Origin: Bacillota bacterium
GTDB lineage: Bacteria > Bacillota > Bacilli > Alicyclobacillales > SLC66
Assembly: GCA_021820975.1 (NCBI GenBank)
Contig: JAKADA010000014.1
Coordinates: forward strand, 1 to 49,908
Direction of reading: 5' to 3'
DNA length: 49,908 bases
Every line of letters starts with the position of its first letter. Positions within the stretch are counted from its first letter, which is position 1. The position numbers and the translations under genes were made by a program. This document shows positions 36,502-44,265 of this stretch, piece by piece. The notes beneath the pieces are model-generated. The model was not told the DNA's origin and made no database searches. It saw only the letters and a list, made by a program, of their open reading frames with translations.

Positions 36502-37140
36502 TCAAATCTCTGTTTCTGCTACCATAGTAGCGGTTTTTTCTAACTTTTTCGTGCGTTTTCTCCACCAATAGATGACTACCAACGCCATGATGAGAAAACC
36601 TACTACAATCGATAAGCGTGGGTGCGCCTTAATAAGGCCAACGATAAAGTGCCACTTAGCACCGATTGTAGCGCCAACAAGGATAAAGGCGCTAGACCAT
36701 AAAGCTGCTGAGATAAGGGTTATCAGCATATAGAGACCTAAGCCCATTTTATTCATTCCAGCAACATAGGCGATCAAAACGCGAATTCCTGCGATAAAAC
36801 GCCCGATACCGAGAATGGCAATCGAGTATCGTCGAAATGCATGCTCTGCTTTGACTAGTTTAGCTTCGTCAAGTTTGACATACTTGCCATAGCGCAATAA
36901 GACAGGACGACCAACATAGCTTCCAATGAAATATCCGATCAAAGAACCTACCCAAGATCCCATTGTGGCAATGATTAGTAATGGCCATAATTGAAATAAC
37001 CCTTTATGCCACATGACCCCAGAAAACACTAAAATTGTCTCTGCGGGAAATGGGATCAAAAGAAATTCTAGGATTAAGGCGATAACAACACCGAAGTAAC
37101 CATAATGCGAAATAATGACATAAGGGGACATGCCCACCAT
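36502..37140 (-). CDS. DedA family membrane protein
   Basis: DedA proteins are polytopic VTT-domain proteins linked to undecaprenyl phosphate or phospholipid translocation and membrane homeostasis. The 212-residue protein has the re-entrant-type motif EFLLIPFPAETILVFSG (about residues 25-41), GSLIGYFIGSYVGRPVLLRYG and the conserved GRFIAGIRVLIAYVAGMNKM. The start could be ATG 37140 or ATG 37131; neither has a strong SD. It is divergent from the Crp/Fnr gene and lies upstream of the ABC genes on the same strand. Confidence 0.9.
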   Translation of the reverse strand: MVGMSPYVIISHYGYFGVVIALILEFLLIPFPAETILVFSGVMWHKGLFQLWPLLIIATMGSWVGSLIGYFIGSYVGRPVLLRYGKYVKLDEAKLVKAEHAFRRYSIAILGIGRFIAGIRVLIAYVAGMNKMGLGLYMLITLISAALWSSAFILVGATIGAKWHFIVGLIKAHPRLSIVVGFLIMALVVIYWWRKRTKKLEKTATMVAETEI

Positions 37141-37217
37141 CCCATCTAAGAGTGGCTTTATCTCGCCATTTACTACTATAGACGAAAAATGTTACTTAGT
37201 TGTTCATTGTAATCCAA

Positions 37218-37237
37218 ATACAATATTATTATTGTAT
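37218..37237. promoter_or_regulatory. 20-bp dyad in the dedA-crp intergenic region
   Basis: ATACAATA and TATTGTAT are exact inverted arms separated by TTAT. It lies 34 bp before the GTG start of the Crp/Fnr gene and could be an autoregulatory site. It does not match TTGAT-N4-ATCAA or TGTGA-N6-TCACA. Confidence 0.4.
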
Positions 37238-37270
37238 GCATGCGATACAACAAAGGGAGAAGACGAGCCT

Positions 37271-37954
37271 GTGGAGCAACATAAAAATACACTTTCAAGC
37301 ATTGAATTATTTCAGGATCTAACAGAGGATCAACTGCAACGGGTACAAATGATCGCTACGGAACACAAGTATGCGCGCGGAGACTATGTATTTATGGAAG
37401 GACAAAAAAGGGAAAATGTCTACTTTGTTGAGCGGGGATTGATCAAGATTTTTCGCGTTGATGAGGAAGGACGCGAACATATCGTGAATATCCTTGGAGC
37501 TTCGCAAATGTTTCCCCATGTTGGTTTTTTTGATGACAGCCCTTATCCCGGGACGGCAGAAGCGATTTCATCAAGTCATTTGATCGCGATTAGCAGTACC
37601 AAATTCGAGGTACTTTTAAACGAAGATGTGGAAATCGCGCGTTCTGTCATGCGGATGATGGGCAAAATGATTTTACAATTGCAAGCTAAGTTGCGTGAGT
37701 TAGCCTTATTTGATGCACGTGAACGCGTAGGGGCTCTTGTACGCCATTTTGCAGAAGAATATGGGCAGTTGCGATCAGATGGTATTCATGTAAAGTTACC
37801 TGTAACTCACTCAGAACTTGCCCATATGATTGGCATGAGTCGCGAATCGGTTAATCGCATTTGGAATGAAATGCGACGAGAAGGATTGCTTGCAGGGGAT
37901 AAAGAGGAATGGATTGTAGATAAGAATTGGTATACATCATTTATTTCGTCGTGA
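37271..37954 (+). CDS. Crp/Fnr-family regulator without cysteines
   Basis: This 227-residue transcription factor has an N-terminal cyclic-nucleotide-type beta barrel (about 10-125) and a C-terminal winged helix with the recognition region VTHSELAHMIGMSRESVNRIWNE (about 170-192). There is no cysteine, so it is not an iron-sulfur FNR. The phosphate-binding Arg expected for cAMP is not seen in the PYPGTAEA loop, so the effector is something else. The start is GTG 37271 with AAGGGAG upstream; the frame extends further 5' but only through a promoter-like region. Confidence 0.88.
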   Translation: MEQHKNTLSSIELFQDLTEDQLQRVQMIATEHKYARGDYVFMEGQKRENVYFVERGLIKIFRVDEEGREHIVNILGASQMFPHVGFFDDSPYPGTAEAISSSHLIAISSTKFEVLLNEDVEIARSVMRMMGKMILQLQAKLRELALFDARERVGALVRHFAEEYGQLRSDGIHVKLPVTHSELAHMIGMSRESVNRIWNEMRREGLLAGDKEEWIVDKNWYTSFISS

Positions 37955-38015
37955 GCCATAGCACAACATGTTTGCTTAGCTTGCTGTACTGTTGAGTGTG
38001 AAAGGAGCGAGAAAC

Positions 38016-38318
38016 ATGGTTGATTTGGAACAGGTAAGAGAAGCTTTGACGGCAGTGTTTGATCCAGAATTGAATCTTAATGTTGTCGAGTTAGGTCTTG
38101 TGTATGACCTAAAAGAACCAAAAGACGGAGACGTTGTCGTTACGATGACGATGACAACACCTGGATGTCCTATGCATGACAGCATTAGCAGTTCTGTGGA
38201 GTGGGCGGTTATGCAAGTTAGCGGCGTGGCTGGCGTTCGGGTAGACGTGGTTTGGGATCCACCATGGTCGCCTGATTTGATGACGGATGATGCTAAAGAG
38301 AAATTGGGTTATTTGTAA
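38016..38318 (+). CDS. DUF59/MIP18 iron-sulfur assembly factor
   Basis: This 100-residue protein belongs to the SufT/MIP18/PaaD-like family, which helps mature Fe-S proteins. The motifs are AVFDPELNLNVVELGLVYD near the N-terminus, the conserved Cys in TTPGCPM (about residue 51) and the WDPPWSPDLMT segment. AAAGGAG lies 8 nt before ATG 38016. It follows the Crp/Fnr gene by 61 nt and may be in the same transcript. Confidence 0.92.
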   Translation: MVDLEQVREALTAVFDPELNLNVVELGLVYDLKEPKDGDVVVTMTMTTPGCPMHDSISSSVEWAVMQVSGVAGVRVDVVWDPPWSPDLMTDDAKEKLGYL

Positions 38319-38335
38319 GTGCTTTTTTACGAAAG

Positions 38336-38369
38336 AAAGGAGCATACGGGTTGCCGTACGCTCCTTTTT
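38336..38369 (+). terminator. Terminator after DUF59 gene
   Basis: AAAGGAGCATACGG pairs with CCGTACGCTCCTTT (one mismatch) around GTTG and is followed by further T. The A-run before it lets it work for the convergent DUF2249 gene too. Confidence 0.88.
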
Positions 38370-38375
38370 GGTTTT

Positions 38376-38609
38376 TTATACGCGAGTAATTTTGATGCGA
38401 AATGTCTCTGGACCTTGTTCAATATATTCCCAGCTAAATTTATCTTCGCGCTCTAGACGGAATTGATAATGAAGTGGCACTGGATCATGATCGTTGATAA
38501 GAAGCATGGCTTGACCTAGTTCTAGGCTGTCAAACGTCTCAAATATCACCATGTGCTTTTGATGCGGTGGGTACTCGGTTGCATTAACTGTTTTGGCAAA
38601 TTCACTCAC
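38376..38609 (-). CDS. DUF2249 domain protein
   Basis: This 77-residue single-domain protein matches the DUF2249 pattern: HMVIFETFDSLELGQAMLLI, NDHDPVPLHYQF and FSWEYIEQGPETFRIKI. The family has a TusA-like fold and often appears near Crp/Fnr regulators, hemerythrins and DUF59 proteins in genes linked to nitric oxide or low oxygen; the molecular role is unknown. The start is GTG 38609 with AGGAGG 8 nt upstream. Confidence 0.88.
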   Translation of the reverse strand: MSEFAKTVNATEYPPHQKHMVIFETFDSLELGQAMLLINDHDPVPLHYQFRLEREDKFSWEYIEQGPETFRIKITRV

Positions 38610-38696
38610 GGGGAATTCCTCCTGCTAACTAGGTTGTATTTAACGCATTTAGCATGCCACGATTTTGTTTTATGTACTGTGATCTATTTCTCAATT

Positions 38697-38726
38697 TTGT
38701 CGGATTTGTAGTGAACATGGTACACT
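38697..38726 (+). promoter_or_regulatory. Possible promoter for the DUF1806-bshB2 pair
   Basis: TTGTCG (38697-38702) and TACACT (38721-38726) with an 18-bp spacer; TGG just before the -10 gives an extended -10. It lies 27 bp before the start codon. Confidence 0.45.
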
Positions 38727-38752
38727 ATTTTTAGAGGGAAGGGGGCTTTTCT

Positions 38753-39082
38753 ATGGAATTGCTGCAAAAAGAGGTCGTGCTTGAGGCCTTACAACAATTT
38801 ATTGGTAAACATGCTTATTTGCATGTGGAAGTTAATCCGGGAGCCTACCTACGTAATAGCAAGGTACAAATAAGTAGTGTTTATGTGTTAGGTGATAACC
38901 CGTATCGTATTTTTTTGCAATTTGATGGTGGGCAAGCGCTACTGCAGATGGACAATGTGACGCATATGCTCGTCACGCAAGATATCGTGATCGCTACAGG
39001 GTACGACGAGTATGGTAGGTTAGCTAGGACGATAGAGATTTCTTTGACGCCATTTGACGTAGTGGGAGGAAACAACGGATGA
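38753..39082 (+). CDS. DUF1806 (YojF-like) protein
   Basis: This 109-residue protein resembles YojF of B. subtilis, which is encoded just before yojG (bshB2) as here. It is soluble, with the sequence FIGKHAYLHVEVNPGAYLRN near the start and an all-beta look. The function is unknown; constant pairing with the deacetylase suggests a role in bacillithiol metabolism. GGAAGGGGG lies upstream of ATG 38753. It overlaps bshB2 by 4 nt. Confidence 0.82.
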   Translation: MELLQKEVVLEALQQFIGKHAYLHVEVNPGAYLRNSKVQISSVYVLGDNPYRIFLQFDGGQALLQMDNVTHMLVTQDIVIATGYDEYGRLARTIEISLTPFDVVGGNNG

Positions 39083-39771
39083 GTACGCTTGTTGCGGTGT
39101 TTGCACACCCTGATGATGAGACATTTATTTGTGGTGGAGGACTTGCTAAGGCTTTTGCAGATGGCCATCGGGTGGTCTTAGTGTGTGCGACAAAAGGTGA
39201 AATGGGTAGGCGCATGGGTATTCCACCAACAGCAACGCGAGAATCGATTGCAGTTGTGCGAGAGAAAGAATTACGTGATGCTTGTGCACAACTACATATT
39301 GATACGTTGCATTTTCTCTTGATGCGAGACAAGTCTTTGGAAATTCAACCGCTCGATGAACTGGTGGATAGGATTCTTATGCACCTTCGCACAGAAAAGC
39401 CACAAAGTGTGCTGACGTTTCATGAGAAACTCGGCGGTCATCCAGATCATTGTACGATTGGAAAGGCCACGACACTTGCTTTTGCTACTTATAAAAAGGA
39501 AAATCCACAAGCAAATTTAATTTTCGTCGCCTGGCCGGCGTTTGCCAAAGATCCAAAAAAACATGGGTTGGTAGCAGATCAACTATTTAAAGTCGACATT
39601 TCAGGGCAACTACAGCAAAAGTTGCAAGCATTTCGAGCACATAAAACACAATCGGATATGAATGAATGGGTTTGGAAGGACGATGTGTTGGCCATCTCTT
39701 CGCTAGATACCTTTGAATGGTTTATCCAGGCAAAAGAGCCGTTTCATCAAGGTAAAACTGCACTTATTTAG
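39079..39771 (+). CDS. bshB2: Bacillithiol biosynthesis deacetylase BshB2
   Basis: This PIG-L family zinc hydrolase deacetylates GlcNAc-malate to GlcN-malate in bacillithiol synthesis (or deacetylates bacillithiol S-conjugates). The 230-residue protein has the metal-binding AHPDDETF (about residues 9-16) and the second ligand motif GGHPDH (about 118-123). The overlap with the YojF-like gene identifies it as the B2 type. Translation is coupled through ATGA. Confidence 0.92.
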   Translation: MSTLVAVFAHPDDETFICGGGLAKAFADGHRVVLVCATKGEMGRRMGIPPTATRESIAVVREKELRDACAQLHIDTLHFLLMRDKSLEIQPLDELVDRILMHLRTEKPQSVLTFHEKLGGHPDHCTIGKATTLAFATYKKENPQANLIFVAWPAFAKDPKKHGLVADQLFKVDISGQLQQKLQAFRAHKTQSDMNEWVWKDDVLAISSLDTFEWFIQAKEPFHQGKTALI

Positions 39772-39782
39772 GAGTGTATAGT

Positions 39783-41024
39783 ATGTTATCGTTCACTACA
39801 GCCAATCAGAGTTGGCTGTTGTTGATTGTTCTTTTGGGCGTTGGCTTGCTTCTAGCTAAAGTAACCGAACGACCACGCATACCGGATGTTGCGGCGTATT
39901 TGGTCGCAGGTATTGTGCTTGGGCCACAGGTTTTGGGTGTTATCCATGAATCTGCAGCTACACAGATGAACCAGTGGATGCTAATGTTTGGTGCTGCAAT
40001 GATCTTATTTGATGGTGGACGACATGTAGCCTTAGCGATCTTACGAAAGACTTGGCTGACCGTGGTATTGCTCGCGACACTTGGGGTATTGCTTACTGCA
40101 GGTACCATGGCTGTAGTGGCACACCTTATTTTTGGGGGCAGTTTGCTTCTTGCTCTTTTGCTCGGATCCGTTGTGGCATCAACGGATCCAGCCACTTTGA
40201 TTCCTGTGTTTCGTCGGATACCTGTTATTGCTCGGGTACAACAAACTCTCGAGGCAGAATCAGCTTTTAATGATGCTACAGCTGCTGTTTTATTTTCAAC
40301 ATTGGTTTATGGCGCTAGTGGTCATGTCATCACATGGACTTCCGTTGTGTCTTCGTTTGTTTTTAGTGCAGGTATTGGGGTTTTTTCAGGTATTGTGGTA
40401 GCCGGATTAGGGCTTATGCTAATTTCTTATACTCGCTATGGGGTGTTACGTGAATATTCTTCGGTTGTGTTATTGATGGTAGCCATGGTCTCTTATCAAA
40501 TGGCTTCGGTTTTGCAAGGTAGTGGTTTCATGGCTGCTTTTGTCGCTGGCATCGTTATCGGGAATGCCAAGCCATTACAGGTACCGATCGAAGCCCTTAC
40601 GGAGCAACATGCCGAACATTTTTTTCATGCGATTACGTTAATTTTTCGTATGATTATTTTTATTCTCTTGGGTACTCAGGTTCAATTTCAGGATATGATG
40701 CAAAACTTTGGTGGGCTTTTGTTGCTGGTCGTTGTCCTGATGCTGGTAGCGCGACCTATCACCGTCTTTGTCTGCGTGACATTGGATCGCAAAGCCAAAT
40801 TTACTTGGCCTGAGCGGTTTTTCATGTCTTGGGTACGAGAGACGGGCGTACTTCCTGCTGCCTTATCAGGCATACTACTTGTACAACATGTACCATGGAG
40901 TCATCGTATCGCAGCCGTCACCTTCTTAGCTATCTTGCTGACGATCGTTATCCAGGCTACGAGTATGCCATGGGTAGCGGACAAATTATCACTCACTGTA
41001 AGCGAAGTGGAAGAGGATATATAG
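39783..41024 (+). CDS. CPA-type Na+(K+)/H+ antiporter
   Basis: This 413-residue polytopic protein has about 12 helices and fits the monovalent cation:proton antiporter 1 (CPA1) family. Landmarks are RIPDVAAYLVAGIVLGPQVLG, MILFDGGRHV, STDPATLIPVFRR and ESAFNDATAAVLF with the Asp of the ion site. There is no C-terminal TrkA-type domain. AGGAGTG lies 6 nt before ATG 39783. Together with the NhaC protein it gives two cation/proton antiporters in this window. Confidence 0.9.
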   Translation: MLSFTTANQSWLLLIVLLGVGLLLAKVTERPRIPDVAAYLVAGIVLGPQVLGVIHESAATQMNQWMLMFGAAMILFDGGRHVALAILRKTWLTVVLLATLGVLLTAGTMAVVAHLIFGGSLLLALLLGSVVASTDPATLIPVFRRIPVIARVQQTLEAESAFNDATAAVLFSTLVYGASGHVITWTSVVSSFVFSAGIGVFSGIVVAGLGLMLISYTRYGVLREYSSVVLLMVAMVSYQMASVLQGSGFMAAFVAGIVIGNAKPLQVPIEALTEQHAEHFFHAITLIFRMIIFILLGTQVQFQDMMQNFGGLLLLVVVLMLVARPITVFVCVTLDRKAKFTWPERFFMSWVRETGVLPAALSGILLVQHVPWSHRIAAVTFLAILLTIVIQATSMPWVADKLSLTVSEVEEDI

Positions 41025-41025
41025 C

Positions 41026-41058
41026 AATCCGCCTATAAGAATAACCTATAGGCGGATT
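41026..41058. terminator. Shared terminator, antiporter and maltose phosphorylase
   Basis: AATCCGCCTATA and TATAGGCGGATT are exact inverted arms (12 bp). The T-tract is short on the plus strand (ATTTCGTT) and moderate on the minus strand. Confidence 0.75.
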
Positions 41059-41061
41059 TCG

Positions 41062-43362
41062 TTATGCTAATTCGATGGTAGAAAAACCTTGAAGTTCACA
41101 GACCTGTTCTTTGATCTTTAACCATGTGGTCATGCTAGATTCGTTTTTCACGGTGATGTTTTGCCCCTTCATTTGTACAAAAAGCCTTGCACCGCGAAAC
41201 ATCACCGTAAAGGAGAGAGACGCCCACTCTTTAGGAACGGAAGGATTTAGTACAAGTTGACCATCATGGATACGTAGCCCTCCAAAACCATAGACAACAG
41301 ACATCCAAGTGCCGGCCATGCTGGTGATATGACAACCATCTTCTGTGTCATTGTTGTAGTTATCAAGGTCTAGACGTGCTGTACGTAAATACATCTTGTA
41401 GGCAGTCTCATTGTAGCCCAGTTCGCACGCTAAGATGCTATGCACACACGGAGACAAGGAAGACTCGTGAACCGTAAGCGGTTCGTAGAAATCAAAGTTG
41501 CGTCGCTTTGTATCAAGATCATATTGATCACCAAGGAAAAACAATCCTTGTAATACGTCAGCTTGCTTAATGTAGCATGAGCGAAGAATACGATCCCAAG
41601 ACCAATGTTGATTCAGTGGAAGATCTTCTTGTGGAAGATCTTTGACGGCAATAAGTTCCTTATCAAGGAAGCCATCTTGTTGTAAAAACACCTGACGCTC
41701 CTCATCCACGGGGAAATACATGTTTTGTATGATCTCTTTCCAGTGCTTGAATTCCTCATCTGCTAGGGATAACTGAGCATGAATTTGAGCGAGACGTGTA
41801 GGATTTTCTTTTTGTACTTGGTCTATCGCTTGTATGGTATAAGCCATGGTCCAAGTTGCCATGCGATTCGTATACCAATTGTTGTTGACGTTATTTTCAT
41901 ATTCATTCGGACCTGTCACGCCAAGCATGACGTACTTTTGTTTCGCTTGCGAAAAGCTGACGCGTTGTGCCCAAAAACGAGAAATTTCAACGAGAACTTC
42001 AAGTCCATACTCACCTAGGTAGGATGTATCTCCGGTGTAATTCACATAGTTATAGATGGCGTAAGCGATGGCACCGTTGCGATGAATCTCCTCAAAGGTA
42101 ATTTCCCATTCATTATGACATTCTTCACCGTTCATAGTAACCATTGGATACAGTGCGCCTTTGGTATAACCTAGCTTACGCGCATTCTCACGTGCCTTGT
42201 CAAGATGACGATATCGATAGATGAGTAAGTTGCGGGCGATTTTTTGATCGGCTGTGCTTAAATAAAAAGGTAGGCAGTATGCTTCTGTATCCCAATACGT
42301 ACTTCCGCCATATTTCTCACCCGTAAAACCCTTAGGGCCAATATTGAGTCTTTCATCATCACCAGTGTAGGTTTGATTTAGTTGAAAGATCGCGAAACGA
42401 ATTGCTTGCTGTGCTGCAATGTCTCCTTCGATAACAATGTCGCTGTCTTGCCATTTAGTTTCCCACGCGTTGATTTGCTCCTGCATAAGCGTAGAAAAAC
42501 CAGTCGCCTTGGCCTCATTAACATGTTGCACCGCAACGCGCGTTAGTTCCGTAATCGCATGATCACGTGATGTGACGTTAGCCACGTATTTGATGAGAGT
42601 AACACTTTGATTATGCTGTGTTGCGATGGTAAAACTTTTTTGGACGGAATCATCTAAAGTAGTTATTTCTGGTTCAAGTGTTTGAAAGTTGTCATCGAGG
42701 TAAATATCGCACTGCATCGCAGAGCAAACATAAAAATCTAATTTTTTCGTCATCATAGTAATAAAAGTTTCTTTTGTATTGTTGCTTGCCGTGACCGAAT
42801 CCCAAAACTGTTCGCCATGATTTGAATCGCGATTCATAACATTTCCGTTTAATGCTGGTGTAAGTGTAATGGTGGCATCGAAATTAAGTGGTGTGACGAC
42901 GTAACGGATGGCACCGATTTCTTTTGTTACAATGCTGACAAATCGAACAGATTCCACACGAACCTCTTTGTTATCGTCAAGTACAGCGACAAATGAGCGT
43001 CGTAAGATGCCTTCTTTCATCGACAATTCACGGGTAAAATCGCGAACTTTACAGGTGGAAAGGTCAAGCGTTTGCCCATCAATCACGACGTCGATAGCAA
43101 CCCAGTTTGTGCTGTTGAGGACTTTTGCAAAGTATTCGGGATATCCATTTTTCCACCAACCGACACGCGTCTTATCAGGATAATATACGCCCGCCATGTA
43201 ACTTCCCTGAAGGGAAGCACCAGAATATTTCTCTTCAAAGTTGGCCCGCTGTCCCATATAGCCATTGCCAATACTAAAAACACTTTCGGAAATTTCGTGA
43301 TGTTGTGGATCAAAATCTTTTTCGATAATCGACCACGGATCAAGTAAATAATATTGTTGCAT
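41062..43362 (-). CDS. Maltose phosphorylase, GH65 family
   Basis: This enzyme splits maltose with phosphate to glucose and beta-glucose 1-phosphate. The 766-residue cytosolic protein has the N-terminal lectin-like sandwich (from VFSIGNGYMGQRANF, about residue 28). Its (alpha/alpha)6 barrel has STYWDTEAYCLPF, HNEWEITFEEIHRNGAIAYA and GVTGPNEYENNVNNNWYTN. From ATG 43362 the glutamate of GPNEYE is residue 487, the number I remember for the catalytic acid of Lactobacillus brevis maltose phosphorylase. ATG 43368 is the alternative start; AAGGAG lies 4 or 10 nt upstream. The downstream product is handled by pgmB. Trehalose or kojibiose phosphorylase activity is less likely. Confidence 0.9.
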   Translation of the reverse strand: MQQYYLLDPWSIIEKDFDPQHHEISESVFSIGNGYMGQRANFEEKYSGASLQGSYMAGVYYPDKTRVGWWKNGYPEYFAKVLNSTNWVAIDVVIDGQTLDLSTCKVRDFTRELSMKEGILRRSFVAVLDDNKEVRVESVRFVSIVTKEIGAIRYVVTPLNFDATITLTPALNGNVMNRDSNHGEQFWDSVTASNNTKETFITMMTKKLDFYVCSAMQCDIYLDDNFQTLEPEITTLDDSVQKSFTIATQHNQSVTLIKYVANVTSRDHAITELTRVAVQHVNEAKATGFSTLMQEQINAWETKWQDSDIVIEGDIAAQQAIRFAIFQLNQTYTGDDERLNIGPKGFTGEKYGGSTYWDTEAYCLPFYLSTADQKIARNLLIYRYRHLDKARENARKLGYTKGALYPMVTMNGEECHNEWEITFEEIHRNGAIAYAIYNYVNYTGDTSYLGEYGLEVLVEISRFWAQRVSFSQAKQKYVMLGVTGPNEYENNVNNNWYTNRMATWTMAYTIQAIDQVQKENPTRLAQIHAQLSLADEEFKHWKEIIQNMYFPVDEERQVFLQQDGFLDKELIAVKDLPQEDLPLNQHWSWDRILRSCYIKQADVLQGLFFLGDQYDLDTKRRNFDFYEPLTVHESSLSPCVHSILACELGYNETAYKMYLRTARLDLDNYNNDTEDGCHITSMAGTWMSVVYGFGGLRIHDGQLVLNPSVPKEWASLSFTVMFRGARLFVQMKGQNITVKNESSMTTWLKIKEQVCELQGFSTIELA

Positions 43363-43433
43363 ACACATACAACTCCTTATAACAGCAATTTGCATCTATG
43401 CGCAAACGGTTGCATGGAAATAAAAAAATAAAA

Positions 43434-44084
43434 TTACGTGAATGTCAAACGATCTAGTGAAATATCGGCTAGAGAAGCAACGACTAAATCAGCTTTAGCT
43501 AAGGTGGTCTCAGAACCAATGCCAACGCAATGCATTTCGGCACGAATTGCAGCCTCGATGCCTGCCTGAGCATCTTCAAAGACAACGCAGTTTTGCGTTT
43601 TAACACCCAATTCGGATGCACACAAAAGAAACACTTCAGGATCAGGCTTAGCTGTTGACGTTTTTGTACCATCGATAATGACGTCAAAGTAATCAACTAA
43701 GTCGACGTTGTTTAAGATCATCATGGCATTTTTACTCGCAGAACCAAGTGCTGTCTTGATATTGGCTGCGCGTACAGATGCTAAAAACTCTTTAGCTCCT
43801 GGTAAGACTTCTTCTGGGGTCATATGAGAAATGTATTCGACATACCATGCGTTTTTCCTTGCGGCCATATCCTCCATTTGTTCTTTAGAAACATGAATAT
43901 CGCCTATTTGAAGGAGAATTTCTAAAGAACGCATACGACTTACACCTTTTAATTGCTCATTTTGCAAAAGAGTAAACTCAAATCCCAATTCTTCTGCTAA
44001 TCTTCTCCAAGCTAGATAATGATATTTGGCAGTATCCACGATCACACCATCGAGATCAAATAAGCAAGCTTCCAACGTTCCCAA
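43434..44084 (-). CDS. pgmB: Beta-phosphoglucomutase
   Basis: PgmB converts beta-glucose 1-phosphate to glucose 6-phosphate. The 216-residue HAD protein has the nucleophile and acid/base pair in LFDLDGVIVDT (Asp10, Asp12), GVSRMRSLEILL (the substrate-binding arginine region), LGSASKN and KPDPEVFL with VFEDAQAG. The start is TTG 44084 with AGGAGG 7 nt upstream. It is the first gene of an operon with maltose phosphorylase, 71 nt apart. Confidence 0.95.
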   Translation of the reverse strand: MGTLEACLFDLDGVIVDTAKYHYLAWRRLAEELGFEFTLLQNEQLKGVSRMRSLEILLQIGDIHVSKEQMEDMAARKNAWYVEYISHMTPEEVLPGAKEFLASVRAANIKTALGSASKNAMMILNNVDLVDYFDVIIDGTKTSTAKPDPEVFLLCASELGVKTQNCVVFEDAQAGIEAAIRAEMHCVGIGSETTLAKADLVVASLADISLDRLTFT

Positions 44085-44125
44085 ATGTGTGCCTCCTAAG
44101 CAGAAAGTAACCTACAATACACCAT

Positions 44126-44153
44126 AGTATAGCGTACCCATATCAATTATCAA
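44126..44153 (-). promoter_or_regulatory. Promoter for pgmB-maltose phosphorylase
   Basis: Minus-strand TTGATA (44153-44148) and TATACT (44131-44126) with a 16-bp spacer, about 45 bp before the TTG start. A second TTGATA copy lies 7 bp closer to the -10. Confidence 0.5.
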
Positions 44154-44194
44154 TTGACGATAAAACAAAACTTTTCACAAGGATGATCTGCCAT

Positions 44195-44223
44195 TTGATT
44201 TCACAGCATAGCAAGCGTACCAT
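44195..44223 (+). promoter_or_regulatory. Possible promoter for the MFS transporter
   Basis: TTGATT (44195-44200), a 17-bp spacer and TACCAT (44218-44223) lie about 45 bp before GTG 44266. Each box matches the consensus at four of six positions. Confidence 0.35.
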
Positions 44224-44265
44224 GGTGTATGCTAAGCATAAATCTGAAGTGCGAAAGGAGGCACC

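Noticed and set aside
37130-37270. N-terminal extension of the Crp/Fnr frame
   Set aside because: The extra 47 codons cover a promoter-like AT-rich region and a palindrome, and start inside the divergent dedA gene; family length agrees with GTG 37271.
44101-44265. Possible riboswitch or catabolite site between pgmB and the MFS gene
   Set aside because: Only partial repeats (AGCATA/TATGCT and GCGTACC) are visible; no conserved riboswitch core or clear CcpA site could be recognised.
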